From positions 1-29,244 of the IMG/VR virus record IMGVR_UViG_3300010151_000098: a DNA stretch of 29,244 bases. The stretch is one strand, 5' to 3'. This document shows positions 12,928-21,441 of the stretch, in pieces (the first letter of the stretch is position 1; each line of letters opens with the position of its first letter). The stretch comes from a virus. The notes under the pieces were generated by a model. That model saw only the letters and a list, made by a program, of their open reading frames with translations, did not search any database and had not been told where the DNA came from. Made by a program: the position numbers and the translations under genes.

Positions 12928-12936
12928 TGGTATAAT
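12908..12936 (+). promoter_or_regulatory. extended -10 promoter before zincin gene
   Basis: TTGCAT (12908-12913), 17 nt, then TGGTATAAT: a perfect -10 (12931-12936) with the extended TGn element. It lies at the end of the terminase gene and 32 nt before the ATG of the next gene. Confidence 0.65.
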
Positions 12937-12967
12937 AAAGTATGTTAAAATTTAATGAGTATAACTT

Positions 12968-13750
12968 ATGGCAAAGAAAAAGAAAAAATTAGCACCAAGA
13001 CCAAAACCTAATCCAAGAGCTAAACCTGTTGATACCAGCATGGGGGATAATGAATTTATTGCAGATTTATTAAAATCTCCCTTCATGAAAAATAATCCTT
13101 TAGCTAAAGTAGGTTTATATGGTTTGTTACCAGAAGAGCGTACTCCTCTACCAGTTGAGGCATATGATGATCAAACAAATCGAGCAGGATTTTATGTAAC
13201 AAAATCTAGCGGTAAACCACATAAATTTAACTATGGATCAGATGTTAAGAAAAAAGGTATGGTAGCAATAAGAAGTAGAGATGGAGATATTGAATACAGA
13301 TATCCGCAAGATATAGAACGAATGCTTATAAAAGATAAAACTTATGTAAATGTAAATCCTATAACAAACAAGGCTTTTGCTAGAACATTGGATAAAATGA
13401 AAGAAGTTCCAGAAGGAACAACATCTAAACTTGACGCTCAAATAAATACTATAATACATGAATTAATGCATAGAGGATTTAAAAAAGTTTCTGCATTAAA
13501 AAATCTTAGTGCAGGACAAGAACATGCATATATAGAAGAAAAAGAAAAAGCAGCTTATTCTCCACGTTCTCAAGACAATATATTACGACAAGTATATGAA
13601 GAAGAATTAAAAAAAGACCCTAATATTTCTAAATATATTAAAACACATATGCCTGAATTATATTTTAAAAAATCTCAGGGCTATCTTGATAAAAAAGCTA
13701 CAAAACCCATATCAACTATGACAAGATTATTTAGATATTTAATGAAGTAG
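12968..13750 (+). CDS. zincin-like protein with HELMH motif
   Basis: 260 residues. An N-terminal Lys/Pro/Arg-rich tail (residues 2-19, KKKKKLAPRPKPNPRAK) precedes a probable metallopeptidase fold: TIIHELMHRGF (161-171) is an HExxH zinc-binding helix with catalytic E165 and ligands H164 and H168; H186 or E190, in QEHAYIEE, could be the third ligand. The family is unknown to me. The gene is strikingly A+T-rich (one 60-nt line sampled in it has 12 G/C) and has its own promoter. It sits between terminase and portal, where head maturation proteases and morons are found, so it may be a maturation protease or a virion-borne peptidase; neither is proven. Confidence 0.7.
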   Translation: MAKKKKKLAPRPKPNPRAKPVDTSMGDNEFIADLLKSPFMKNNPLAKVGLYGLLPEERTPLPVEAYDDQTNRAGFYVTKSSGKPHKFNYGSDVKKKGMVAIRSRDGDIEYRYPQDIERMLIKDKTYVNVNPITNKAFARTLDKMKEVPEGTTSKLDAQINTIIHELMHRGFKKVSALKNLSAGQEHAYIEEKEKAAYSPRSQDNILRQVYEEELKKDPNISKYIKTHMPELYFKKSQGYLDKKATKPISTMTRLFRYLMK

Positions 13751-13759
13751 GAGAATATA

Positions 13760-13825
13760 ATGTGTAAAAACTGTAAATGTAATCCATGTAAATGCCATGA
13801 TAGCATTAACAATGTGGTCCTTTGA
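13760..13825 (+). CDS. 21-residue Cys-rich peptide
   Basis: MCKNCKCNPCKCHDS start: five Cys and one His in the first 13 residues, a metallothionein-like spacing. AGGAGA lies 7 nt before the ATG, and the frame closes at 13825. Its codons overlap the start of a second Cys-rich ORF in another frame. Probably a metal-binding peptide or a translational leader. Confidence 0.45.
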   Translation: MCKNCKCNPCKCHDSINNVVL

Positions 13826-14000
13826 AGATGGTATTAATCATTCTTTAATACGACCTAATTATAAAGATTATTGTTGTAAGAAAAAAGAATGTAACTGTAA
13901 TATCCCTAAGATGTGTAAAGGTAAATGGCGCAGATATCAAAAAAATGTAATGGAATATCTACACTTAAAATTTAAGGATACCTATAAAAATGGCAATTGA
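13812..14000 (+). CDS. Cys-rich basic small protein
   Basis: 62 residues from the ATG at 13812 (MWSFEDGINHSLIRPNYKDY); an ATG at 13797 is the alternative. Neither has a ribosome site, but both lie within the 21-residue Cys-rich ORF, whose stop (13825) is close enough for re-initiation. Contains YCCKKKECNCNIPKMC, probably a zinc site, and a basic C-terminal helix. It overlaps the portal start by 11 nt. A single +1 frameshift would join the two Cys-rich segments. Confidence 0.5.
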   Translation: MWSFEDGINHSLIRPNYKDYCCKKKECNCNIPKMCKGKWRRYQKNVMEYLHLKFKDTYKNGN

Positions 14001-16524
14001 ACAGAACCCTTTTGAACAAATTACTCCTACACAGGATAATGTTGTTCCCCTGCCTATGGTAGACGAGTCTAAAGCTACCTTTGAATTAGACGATGATGGT
14101 GGTGTCCTTGTAGATTTTACTGAAGAAGAAACTATTGAGATGGGTGCAGAGGAATCTGTGGGAGAATGGTTTCGCAATCTAAGAGATGACATAGAGGAAG
14201 ATGAGTTAAGTGACATAGGTAGAACCCTCTATGATAATTATGAGTCTGACAAAGACTCTCGTAGTGAATGGGAGTCAATGTTTGAAAGAGGCTTTGATCT
14301 TCTGGGACTCAAGATCGAAGAAGCATCTGAACCTTTTGAAGGAGCCTGTACAGCAGTACACCCTCTCTTAATTGAATCAGCAGTTAAGTTTCAGTCTAAA
14401 GCATCACAAGAGTTGTTTCCCCCTAATGGTCCTGTCAAGGCACAGGTACTGGGTAAGCATACCTTGGAAAAAGAAAACCAAGCAATGAGAGTTCAGAACT
14501 TCATGAACTATCAGCTTACAGAACAGATGCCAGAATACTTTGATGAATTTGAAAGAATGCTTTTTCATCTCCCCCTGATAGGTTCCTCGTTTAAAAAGAT
14601 TTATTATGATGCTTCTTTTAAACGTCCTGTCTCAGAGTTTATTCCTATTGATCAGTTTTATGTTTCCTATAACGCATCGAATCTTAGGAATGCTGATCGC
14701 TACACACATGTCATTTACAAAAGTCCTGTTGATCTACACAGAGAGATTAAAGCAGAGATGTATGCAGACATTGATCTTCCTGAAGCAGGGATGGTTAATC
14801 CTACATCTTTCTCAGAAAAGATGGATACAATTATAGGACTGTCTCCCTCTAGTTCTTCTGATCCTCAATATGTTTTACTAGAGCAACATTGTTATCTAGA
14901 CATTGATGAACCTAATTCAGAAGAAGGTGAGTCTCTTCCTTACATTGTTACAATTGAAGAACAATCAAAAGAAGTTTTAAGTATTCGTAGAAACTATGCC
15001 AAGGATGATCCTACAAAACAAAAGAAGGTACACTTTGTACATTATCGTTTTGTCCCAGGATTTGGTTTCTACGGTTTGGGACTCATGCATTTCCTTGGTA
15101 ATCTGACTATGAGTGCTACTGCTGCAATGCGAGCATTGATAGATGCAGGTCAATTTGCGAATCTTCCAGGTGGCTTTAAGGCTAAAGGTGTGCGTATGGT
15201 AGGCAACAATGAGCCTATAGCCCCAGGAGAGTTCAAGGAGGTTGAAGCAACTGGTATTGATTTGAACAAGGCAATTATATCTCTCCCTTACAAAGAGCCT
15301 TCCTCGACGCTCTACCAAATGCTTCAGTTTGTAACTGCTGCTGGTCAGAAGTTTGCAGACAGCACTGAACAGATTGTTTCAGATGCTGCCTCCTATGGAC
15401 CTGTAGGAACTACAATGGCATTGTTAGAAGCATCCAGTAAGTTCTTTACAGCTATTCATAAAAGATTACATAAGTCTCAAAGAGATGAATTTAAAATCTT
15501 AGCAAGTATTGATAAAGATTATCTACCACAGGAATATCCTTATGAGGTTCCTCTGGCAGAGAGAAACATATATCAAAAAGACTTTGATGGTAAGGTTGAT
15601 GTTATTCCTGTAAGTGATCCTAACATTCCTTCTAATGCTCACAGAATGATGTTGGCTAATATGGCGTTGCAGATGGCACAGCAGTCTCCTCCAGGTATGT
15701 TCAACACAGAAGCCTTGAATAGAACTATTCTTAGTGCTGCAAATATGCCTAACCTAGACGAGATACTTCCTCCCAAACCAGAACCTAAAGCACTTGATCC
15801 TGTTTCAGATATCATGGCGTCTGTTAAAGGTATCCCTATTGCTGCATTCCCAGGACAGAATCATGATGCTCACATTCAAGTAAAGATGGCTTATCTGCAA
15901 GACCCCATGAATGGAGCCAATCCTATCATGCAAAGAGTACAACCTGTTCTGCAAGCCAATATACAAGAACATTCTGTTTTGAAATATCAAGAACAAGTCA
16001 ATGGCATGGCTAAACAAGAACTTAGTACTGTTGCTCCAGAGTCTGCACAGAAACCAGAAGTTATTGAACTGGCCTTGATGGAAGCTGCCAAGCAAGTACA
16101 GAATGCTAATCAAGCAATGGGTATGGTACAATCTCCAGAACAACAAATGGTTGCTCTTGAACAAGCCAAGGTTGAACTAGAGAAGCAGAAGATGCAGATG
16201 GACCTTGCTGTTAATAATGCTGAAGCTGCTCTAGAGAATAAGAAACTAGACCTTGAAGAAAATAAACAAATGCTTGAAGCTACTAAAGCTGGCGTTACCA
16301 CAGCAATGAAAGATGAGAAAGCTGAAGCTGACAGAGCCAGTAAAGAATCTATCAAAGCTATTGAAATGATGACCAAACTTTTAACAGCACAGATGAACCA
16401 AGAAGGTCTGGAAAAAAGGAGCATGACTGAGTTATTAAAAGATCAAGCCAATAGACAAGATAAGAATGAAATGCAAGCAGTTGATATGATTTTAAAACTA
16501 ATAAAGGAGACAACTAATGCCTAA
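13990..16524 (+). CDS. portal protein (P22-like)
   Basis: Head-tail portal, 844 residues, of the long podovirus/P22-like type. Landmarks: acidic N-terminal tail; portal core with AVHPLLIESAVKFQSKASQELFPPNG (about 117-142) and PLIGSSFKKIYYD; HFVHYRFVPGFGFYGLGLMHFLGNL (about 347-371) and DAASYGPVGTTMALLEASSKFF, both typical of this portal family. From about residue 690 the chain is an extended coiled coil of Gln, Glu, Lys and Ala, matching the long barrel helix or tail of P22 portals. Forms the dodecameric DNA channel. AAGGA lies 11 nt before the ATG. Confidence 0.9.
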   Translation: MAIEQNPFEQITPTQDNVVPLPMVDESKATFELDDDGGVLVDFTEEETIEMGAEESVGEWFRNLRDDIEEDELSDIGRTLYDNYESDKDSRSEWESMFERGFDLLGLKIEEASEPFEGACTAVHPLLIESAVKFQSKASQELFPPNGPVKAQVLGKHTLEKENQAMRVQNFMNYQLTEQMPEYFDEFERMLFHLPLIGSSFKKIYYDASFKRPVSEFIPIDQFYVSYNASNLRNADRYTHVIYKSPVDLHREIKAEMYADIDLPEAGMVNPTSFSEKMDTIIGLSPSSSSDPQYVLLEQHCYLDIDEPNSEEGESLPYIVTIEEQSKEVLSIRRNYAKDDPTKQKKVHFVHYRFVPGFGFYGLGLMHFLGNLTMSATAAMRALIDAGQFANLPGGFKAKGVRMVGNNEPIAPGEFKEVEATGIDLNKAIISLPYKEPSSTLYQMLQFVTAAGQKFADSTEQIVSDAASYGPVGTTMALLEASSKFFTAIHKRLHKSQRDEFKILASIDKDYLPQEYPYEVPLAERNIYQKDFDGKVDVIPVSDPNIPSNAHRMMLANMALQMAQQSPPGMFNTEALNRTILSAANMPNLDEILPPKPEPKALDPVSDIMASVKGIPIAAFPGQNHDAHIQVKMAYLQDPMNGANPIMQRVQPVLQANIQEHSVLKYQEQVNGMAKQELSTVAPESAQKPEVIELALMEAAKQVQNANQAMGMVQSPEQQMVALEQAKVELEKQKMQMDLAVNNAEAALENKKLDLEENKQMLEATKAGVTTAMKDEKAEADRASKESIKAIEMMTKLLTAQMNQEGLEKRSMTELLKDQANRQDKNEMQAVDMILKLIKETTNA

Positions 16525-16723
16525 CTATGGAAAGATACATTATCCAAATGATGTAAAAGGAATCACAGATGGGAAACCTACGCACGTAGTAGATCGTGCT
16601 TCCTCCTTTGGTGATTGGACAAAAGAAGATATTCAGGGTAGCAGAGCAACGCGCTCTAGCTTGGCTGAGTATGATGATAAGTACTGGAAAATGCCTGGGC
16701 CAAGTAAGATCAAATATTCTTAA
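16517..16723 (+). CDS. small hypothetical virion-region protein
   Basis: 68 residues (MPNYGKIHYPNDVKGITDGK start), polar, with an aromatic C-terminus. It begins inside the portal end (8-nt overlap) with AAAGGAG 7 nt upstream. Unrecognised family. Possibly a scaffold or connector accessory. Confidence 0.65.
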   Translation: MPNYGKIHYPNDVKGITDGKPTHVVDRASSFGDWTKEDIQGSRATRSSLAEYDDKYWKMPGPSKIKYS

Positions 16724-16914
16724 TGGATTTATTTGAAACTATAGCTCAAGTATATACAGATGAAATTGAGAACCAGAAGATTAGTTTAGCTCAAGGTAAT
16801 CCTTCTGATTATCCTGCCTATAAACAAGTAGTAGGATATATAGCAGGATTAGAATGGGCTAAACAAAACTTGAGAGACATTGTACATAAACAACTTTATA
16901 TTGAAGAGGAGTAA
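16723..16914 (+). CDS. small helical hypothetical protein
   Basis: 63 residues, alpha-helical (MDLFETIAQVYTDEIENQKI start, VGYIAGLEWAKQNLRDIVHK in the middle). Starts at TAATG on the previous stop. Its pattern (D-Y-Y/W and AGLEWAK) resembles a small protein often found next to phage structural genes. Function unknown. Confidence 0.7.
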   Translation: MDLFETIAQVYTDEIENQKISLAQGNPSDYPAYKQVVGYIAGLEWAKQNLRDIVHKQLYIEEE

Positions 16915-16915
16915 A

Positions 16916-17344
16916 ATGCAACAGGCACATTTAGGTAATGCAGTAAAAAATAATCAATGGACTACTGATGAAGAAGAACAACCTGATCCAGATGTATTGC
17001 CAGTACTTCCAGGCTTTCATGTCTTGGTCAGACCTATATCTATTAAAACAAAAACCAAGGGAGGTATTATTCTACCTGATTCAACAAAGGATGATATGGC
17101 TTATCTCACCACAGTGGGGCGTGTAATTGCTCTGGGAGACATGGCATATAAAGACCAAGATAAATTTCCATCTGGTCCTTGGTGTGAAGTAGGTGATTAT
17201 ATCTGTTATGGTAAGCATATAGGTACAAAGTTATTTTATAAAAGTGTTAGGCTCATTCTTATGTTTGATGATCAAGTCATGATGAAGGTAGAAAATCCTA
17301 CATATCTTGACCCTACATTTAATTTAACTAGTTTTTCTGGATGA
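16916..17344 (+). CDS. GroES-like co-chaperonin
   Basis: 142 residues from the ATG at 16916, after GAGGAG 5 nt upstream; an in-frame ATG at 16880 is inside the preceding gene. Residues about 28-130 match the chaperonin-10 fold: VLPGFHVLVRP, KTKGGIILPDST, then VGRVIALGDMAY, PWCEVGDYICYGKHIG and a final strand. KTKTKGGIILPDST includes the mobile loop with the hydrophobic II-L triad that docks to GroEL. A phage GroES would help fold the capsid, like T4 gp31 does. Its place between portal and scaffold supports a capsid-folding role. Confidence 0.9.
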   Translation: MQQAHLGNAVKNNQWTTDEEEQPDPDVLPVLPGFHVLVRPISIKTKTKGGIILPDSTKDDMAYLTTVGRVIALGDMAYKDQDKFPSGPWCEVGDYICYGKHIGTKLFYKSVRLILMFDDQVMMKVENPTYLDPTFNLTSFSG

Positions 17345-17345
17345 C

Positions 17346-17374
17346 TTGTAATTCCATACAAAATATGGTATAAT
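17346..17374 (+). promoter_or_regulatory. extended -10 promoter before scaffold
   Basis: TTGTAA (17346-17351), 17 nt, then TGGTATAAT with -10 at 17369-17374. The spacer contains a small palindrome, CCATA-CAAAA-TATGG, that could be an operator. It lies in the 75-nt gap before the scaffold gene. Confidence 0.7.
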
Positions 17375-17419
17375 AGTATATAACGTAAAACGATTGTTTC
17401 GTAAACAGCGGAGTAAAAA

Positions 17420-18355
17420 ATGAACAACGATGATAACTGGGAAGAAGTTGATGTCCCTGAAAACCAAGAAGTAGATTATGAAATCGAGGAAGAAGTTCCT
17501 CAAGAAGCTGCTCCTCAAGAAAAAGAGGAAGACCCTAAAGAACTAGAGGGTATTCAAACTAAAGGAGCAGAAAAAAGAATTAGACAATTGGTTCGTCAAA
17601 GAAAAGAACGTGACGAACAGATTTCTCAATTGATGGCACAGAATGAGTCGTTAGTACAAAATCTGAACTCAAGAGAAAAATCTTTTAATGAAGTAAGCAA
17701 ACTAAATATTGATGCTTCTGAAAAACAATTGACTGATAAAGTTACTCTGGCTCGTAGTGCCTATATGGAAGCATTCGACAGTGGAGAAAAAGAAAAGCTT
17801 CTTCAAGCTCAAGAGATGCTTAACGAAGCACAGGTAGATTTAAAACATTTAAATCTTACTAAAGCACAAATGGAAGATGTTGCCGAAGAGATTGAACAAG
17901 AACCAGTACCAGCACAACAAGCTGCATCTAAATCTACTCCTGATCCAAGGGCAGAAGATTGGGTATCAAAAAATGAATGGTTTGGCAAAGATAAAATTTT
18001 AACTGTTTCAGCATTGGCTTTAGATCAAGAACTTAAAGAAGAAGGGTTTGATACAGATAATGAAGAATTTTATAATGAAATTGATCGGCGGCTTGCAGAA
18101 GCTTTTCCACATAAGTTTACAGCCAATACAGTGGATGTGGAAGAAAATCAAAATCGTGTGCAGGAACCTACGTCAACTCCTGCTCAAGTGGTGGGAAGCA
18201 GTTCGCGCTCTGCTCCCAATTCCTCCAAAAGCAAAGTAAAACTAACAAAAGAAGATGTTAGGCTTGCCAATAAGTGGAACATACCTCTTGAAACCTATGC
18301 TGCACAGAAGCTAAAAGTTTCTAATGCAGATGGCGAATACACTGAAATTAACTAG
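17420..18355 (+). CDS. scaffolding protein
   Basis: 311 residues. Acidic N-terminus, a long Gln/Glu/Lys-rich coiled coil (about 50-160), a Pro/Ser-rich linker and a basic C-terminal segment (KSKVKLTKEDVRLANKWNIP) that fits a capsid-binding helix. Position just before the head-region and capsid genes and this architecture identify a scaffold. CGGAG stands before the ATG; transcribed from 17346. The expected loss from the mature virion cannot be seen in sequence. Confidence 0.8.
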   Translation: MNNDDNWEEVDVPENQEVDYEIEEEVPQEAAPQEKEEDPKELEGIQTKGAEKRIRQLVRQRKERDEQISQLMAQNESLVQNLNSREKSFNEVSKLNIDASEKQLTDKVTLARSAYMEAFDSGEKEKLLQAQEMLNEAQVDLKHLNLTKAQMEDVAEEIEQEPVPAQQAASKSTPDPRAEDWVSKNEWFGKDKILTVSALALDQELKEEGFDTDNEEFYNEIDRRLAEAFPHKFTANTVDVEENQNRVQEPTSTPAQVVGSSSRSAPNSSKSKVKLTKEDVRLANKWNIPLETYAAQKLKVSNADGEYTEIN

Positions 18356-18370
18356 CGCGGAGGACATGAA

Positions 18371-18868
18371 ATGACACGCGAAAAATCACGTACTGATACT
18401 CTAAGAGAAGCAAACACCAGACAAGAAAATTTTGTCTTTGAAGAGCCTGATGCTTTGTCTGTACCACAATCGGTAGAGCAAAGATTTCAAAACGAAGGAC
18501 TATCCCTTCGATGGATCAGAATCTCACTTAAAGGCAAAGAAGACATCATGAATGTTGGAAAGCGAGAGCAAGAAGGATGGACGTTTGTTGAACCTGGAGA
18601 AGTTCCTGAAATGGCATCAACATCCTACGTGAGGGATGAGGGCAGATACTTGGGTGCAGTCTGTCGTGGAGACGTAGCCTTGGCTAAGAAGCCTACTAAC
18701 CAAGTAGAAGCGAGACAAGCTTTTTATGAAAAGAAAGCAAACGATATGATGGATGCTGTTAATGCACAGCTTTATAATAGTTCAGATGCTAGACTTAGAA
18801 ATCTGCCTGTCTCCAATAGTAGTAAATCAACCACTATGAGAGGACGTACTCCTAATTTTCAAGAGTAG
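18371..18868 (+). CDS. conserved head-region protein
   Basis: 165 residues (MTREKSRTDTLREANTRQEN start). Core: RFQNEGLSLRWIRISLKGKEDIMNVGKREQEGWTFV, then ARQAFYEKKANDMMDAVNAQL. I recall this pattern from other phages, between scaffold and capsid, with no assigned function. Likely structural. A GGAGGACATGAA context gives a good ribosome site. Confidence 0.7.
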   Translation: MTREKSRTDTLREANTRQENFVFEEPDALSVPQSVEQRFQNEGLSLRWIRISLKGKEDIMNVGKREQEGWTFVEPGEVPEMASTSYVRDEGRYLGAVCRGDVALAKKPTNQVEARQAFYEKKANDMMDAVNAQLYNSSDARLRNLPVSNSSKSTTMRGRTPNFQE

Positions 18869-18895
18869 TCTCTCATTAACTAGGAGGAACTAGAA

Positions 18896-19498
18896 ATGAG
18901 TACAACTAAAGCATTTCGTGGGTTCATTCCTGTCCGCAAAAAAGGTAGTAACTATAACACTGAAGGTGTAGATGTACTGCCAATTACTTCTGGTGGACTC
19001 TGTAGCAATAACCTTTTTACTGGTGATCTGGTTGTTATGCCAGGTGCCAACCTTGCTACGATTCAACCTTTTATTGCTGCCACTCTCAAGCCTTCTGGCG
19101 TGTTTGCTGGTTGCCAGTATGTTGAAGATGGCGAACAAAAGTTTCGTCGGCATTGGACAGGTGGAACGTGCGTAACCGATTTGAAATTCCATGTTATCAC
19201 TGATCCTGATCAGGTTTATTACATCCAAGCTTCTCTCTCGCTTTCTGTTGGAGAACTGAATGTAGTGAAAAATTATAATGTTACTGTTAGCTCGACAGCA
19301 AGTTCTGGAGATACGACTACTGGTCAGTCCAGTTATTATCTCTTGGCAGCTACTGGCGCAGAAACAGAACTAGCTGCGCGAGTTGTAAAGCGAGCAGAAC
19401 TTCCTAATGAGAAAGACAGTGATGCCTTTCCTATTGTTGAAGTTTGGCTAAACACTCACAGAGATCGGTACGTTACTGCTACCGCATCTTCAGCTTAA
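18896..19498 (+). CDS. probable head decoration/accessory protein
   Basis: 200 residues, beta-rich, with small, Gly- and Thr-rich strands (VDVLPITSGGLCSNNLFTGD, then LATIQPFIAATL). Directly before the capsid gene with a strong AGGAGG site. The order decoration/accessory then capsid is common. No family I can name for certain; the virion role is an inference. Confidence 0.65.
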   Translation: MSTTKAFRGFIPVRKKGSNYNTEGVDVLPITSGGLCSNNLFTGDLVVMPGANLATIQPFIAATLKPSGVFAGCQYVEDGEQKFRRHWTGGTCVTDLKFHVITDPDQVYYIQASLSLSVGELNVVKNYNVTVSSTASSGDTTTGQSSYYLLAATGAETELAARVVKRAELPNEKDSDAFPIVEVWLNTHRDRYVTATASSA

Positions 19499-19513
19499 TA
19501 AGGAAGGTGTATC

Positions 19514-20434
19514 ATGGCTATTAATCGTTCAAGTATTGCTAAAGAACTCCTTCCAGGTCTTAATGCTGTTTTCGGTATTGAGTATGGCGATGTTAATAAC
19601 GAGCATGAAGCTCTTTATGATATTGAAAACTCTGATCGAGCATTTGAGGAAGAAGTTCTATTTACTGGTTTTGGTACTGCTCCCACCAAGGGTGAGGGTG
19701 CTGCTGTAACCTATGATGACGCGCAGGAAAGTTATACTGCACGTTATACGAATGAAACTGTCGCTCTTGCCTTTGCAGTTACCGAAGAGGCTATGGAAGA
19801 CAATCTCTATGACACGTTTGCAAAGCTACGTGCCAGAGGTCTTGCCAGAGCAATGGCTAACACGAAGCAGGTCAAAGCTGCTAACCTGTTCAACAATGGT
19901 TTCTCTGATACCATTGGTGATGGTGCTGCTTTCTTCTCAGCTTCGCATCCAACCATTAGTGCAGGTTCACAGTCTAACTTGATTGCTGCCTCTGATCTTT
20001 CAGAAGCGACTCTCGAAACTGCCCTGACGAATGTTCAGAAAATTGAAGATGATCGTGGTATCCTGATTGGTGCCAGTTCAGTATCGCTTCATATCCCTGT
20101 AGATTCGTGGGCTATTGCAGATCGTGTCTTGGCAAGTCCAGGTTCGACGCAAGTTAGTGCTGCTGCTGCAAACCCAAATACGAATGCTATTAATGCAACT
20201 CGTCATATGGGTATGTTGCCTGATGGTTTCTATGTTAATCGGCGCTTTACCGATACGACTTCATGGTGGATCAAAACTGATGTTCCTAATGGATCAAAGA
20301 TGTTTGTTCGCACCCCTCTTCAAACGAAGATGGAACCTGATTTCGACACAGGTAATCTTCGCTTCAAGGCGCGTGAGCGTTATGCTTTCGGTGTCTCTGA
20401 TTGGCGTGGATGGTTCGGTTCGCAAGGATCGTAA
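19514..20434 (+). CDS. major capsid protein (Mu gpT-like)
   Basis: 306 residues, as in phage Mu gpT (305). Family marks: NAVFGIEYGDVNNEHEALYD at the N-terminus, the FTGFGTAPTKGEGAAVTYDDA segment, RYTNETVALAFAVTEEAMEDN, ARAMANTKQVKAANLFNNGFS, and the C-terminal RFKARERYAFGVSDWRGWFGSQG, all as in the HK97-fold gpT-type capsid. It needs no N-terminal protease cleavage domain. A strong GGAAGG ribosome site and a terminator behind it fit a high-yield gene. Confidence 0.92.
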   Translation: MAINRSSIAKELLPGLNAVFGIEYGDVNNEHEALYDIENSDRAFEEEVLFTGFGTAPTKGEGAAVTYDDAQESYTARYTNETVALAFAVTEEAMEDNLYDTFAKLRARGLARAMANTKQVKAANLFNNGFSDTIGDGAAFFSASHPTISAGSQSNLIAASDLSEATLETALTNVQKIEDDRGILIGASSVSLHIPVDSWAIADRVLASPGSTQVSAAAANPNTNAINATRHMGMLPDGFYVNRRFTDTTSWWIKTDVPNGSKMFVRTPLQTKMEPDFDTGNLRFKARERYAFGVSDWRGWFGSQGS

Positions 20435-20442
20435 GTATAAAG

Positions 20443-20479
20443 GTCAGGGAGGATTAAGGTTCTCCCTGACTTTACTTTA
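20443..20479 (+). terminator. rho-independent terminator after capsid
   Basis: GTCAGGGAG / CTCCCTGAC, a perfect 9-bp hairpin with a 10-nt loop (20443-20470), then TTTACTTTA. Located 8 nt after the capsid stop. It would limit, not block, transcription of the following genes. Confidence 0.75.
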
Positions 20480-20489
20480 GGAGAGAAAT

Positions 20490-20756
20490 ATGGCAAACAA
20501 TTATAATTCGCTTTTTCAGGCAGGTGCTGGAGTTATCTCCACAGCAGAAAAAACTCGAATCATTGCAGTACATGCTCATAGTACAGTTGCAGGTTCTTTT
20601 GATATCAAGGGAGCTACGTCAGGAGTTTTGAAATTCTTTGTAGCTGCTAATGAAAGCGCAGATATTTATATTGGAGACATGGGAGTTCCCATGGTGGGAA
20701 GTGTAAGTGTATCAGTTCCTGCTGATGGTGCTGCATTGACATTGATTGTAGGCTAA
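20490..20756 (+). CDS. small beta-rich virion-region protein
   Basis: 88 residues (MANNYNSLFQAGAGVISTAE start), Gly/Val/Ala-rich and all-beta in appearance, with IIAVHAHSTVAG and GSVSVSVPADGAALTLIV. Behaves like a head-decoration or stopper-type protein; no firm family. GGAGAG precedes the ATG. Confidence 0.65.
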   Translation: MANNYNSLFQAGAGVISTAEKTRIIAVHAHSTVAGSFDIKGATSGVLKFFVAANESADIYIGDMGVPMVGSVSVSVPADGAALTLIVG

Positions 20757-20760
20757 GACT

Positions 20761-21441
20761 ATGCCTAATTTTTCATTTTTAAAAAATGATTTAGTAAATA
20801 CAACAGAGAATGATTCCACTGAGTTTGAGAATCAAATATCTTTCTTTGTGGAAAAGACAGAGAATAGATTGACAAATGATCTAGACGATTTTGGTCTAGA
20901 TTTTTTTACGACTGTCTCTTGTTGTATTGGCAATCCTATTGTATCTCTTCCTGTTGATACAAAGATTGTTAGAAATGTAAATGTAATATCCAGTGCATCT
21001 TCAAATAGAACAAGTTTATTACAAAGAACTTATGAGTATGCCATAGACTACTGGCCTCATGCCAGTTCTTCTGTGGGTGATCCTCGTTATTACTCACGTA
21101 AAACAAATACAGCAATTTATATTGTACCTACTCCTGCATCAGCAGTTGACATAGAAGTACAATATGTTCGTAGACCACTAGGACTAGCCTCTGCCACAGG
21201 AACAAGTGTAACAACTTCTAATTACTTCAGTGAAGATTGTTATAATGCATTGTTCTATGGGTGTATGATTGAGGCTACCATGTATATGAAAAGTTGGGGT
21301 GATCTTCCAGTATGGGAAGCTCAATATCAAAACGCTATTAATCAGCTTAGAAATCAGGCTCGTCGTACCAGACAAGATGACATGGCACAAGCTGCAAGTC
21401 CTGCTGGTAGTCCTGATACTGTTATCATGGGTTCAACTTAA
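20761..21441 (+). CDS. head-tail adaptor protein
   Basis: 226 residues. A pattern of helix, beta domain and helix: ENQISFFVEKTENRLTNDLD, then VSLPVDTKIVRNV and IYIVPTPASAVDIEVQYVRRP, then FSEDCYNALFYGCMIEATMYMKSW and a helical tail. It fits the phage connector adaptor class that joins the portal to the tail (the ordering D-x-P and V-E-Y-x-RRP is typical). Its ATG is 4 nt after the previous stop. Confidence 0.7.
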   Translation: MPNFSFLKNDLVNTTENDSTEFENQISFFVEKTENRLTNDLDDFGLDFFTTVSCCIGNPIVSLPVDTKIVRNVNVISSASSNRTSLLQRTYEYAIDYWPHASSSVGDPRYYSRKTNTAIYIVPTPASAVDIEVQYVRRPLGLASATGTSVTTSNYFSEDCYNALFYGCMIEATMYMKSWGDLPVWEAQYQNAINQLRNQARRTRQDDMAQAASPAGSPDTVIMGST

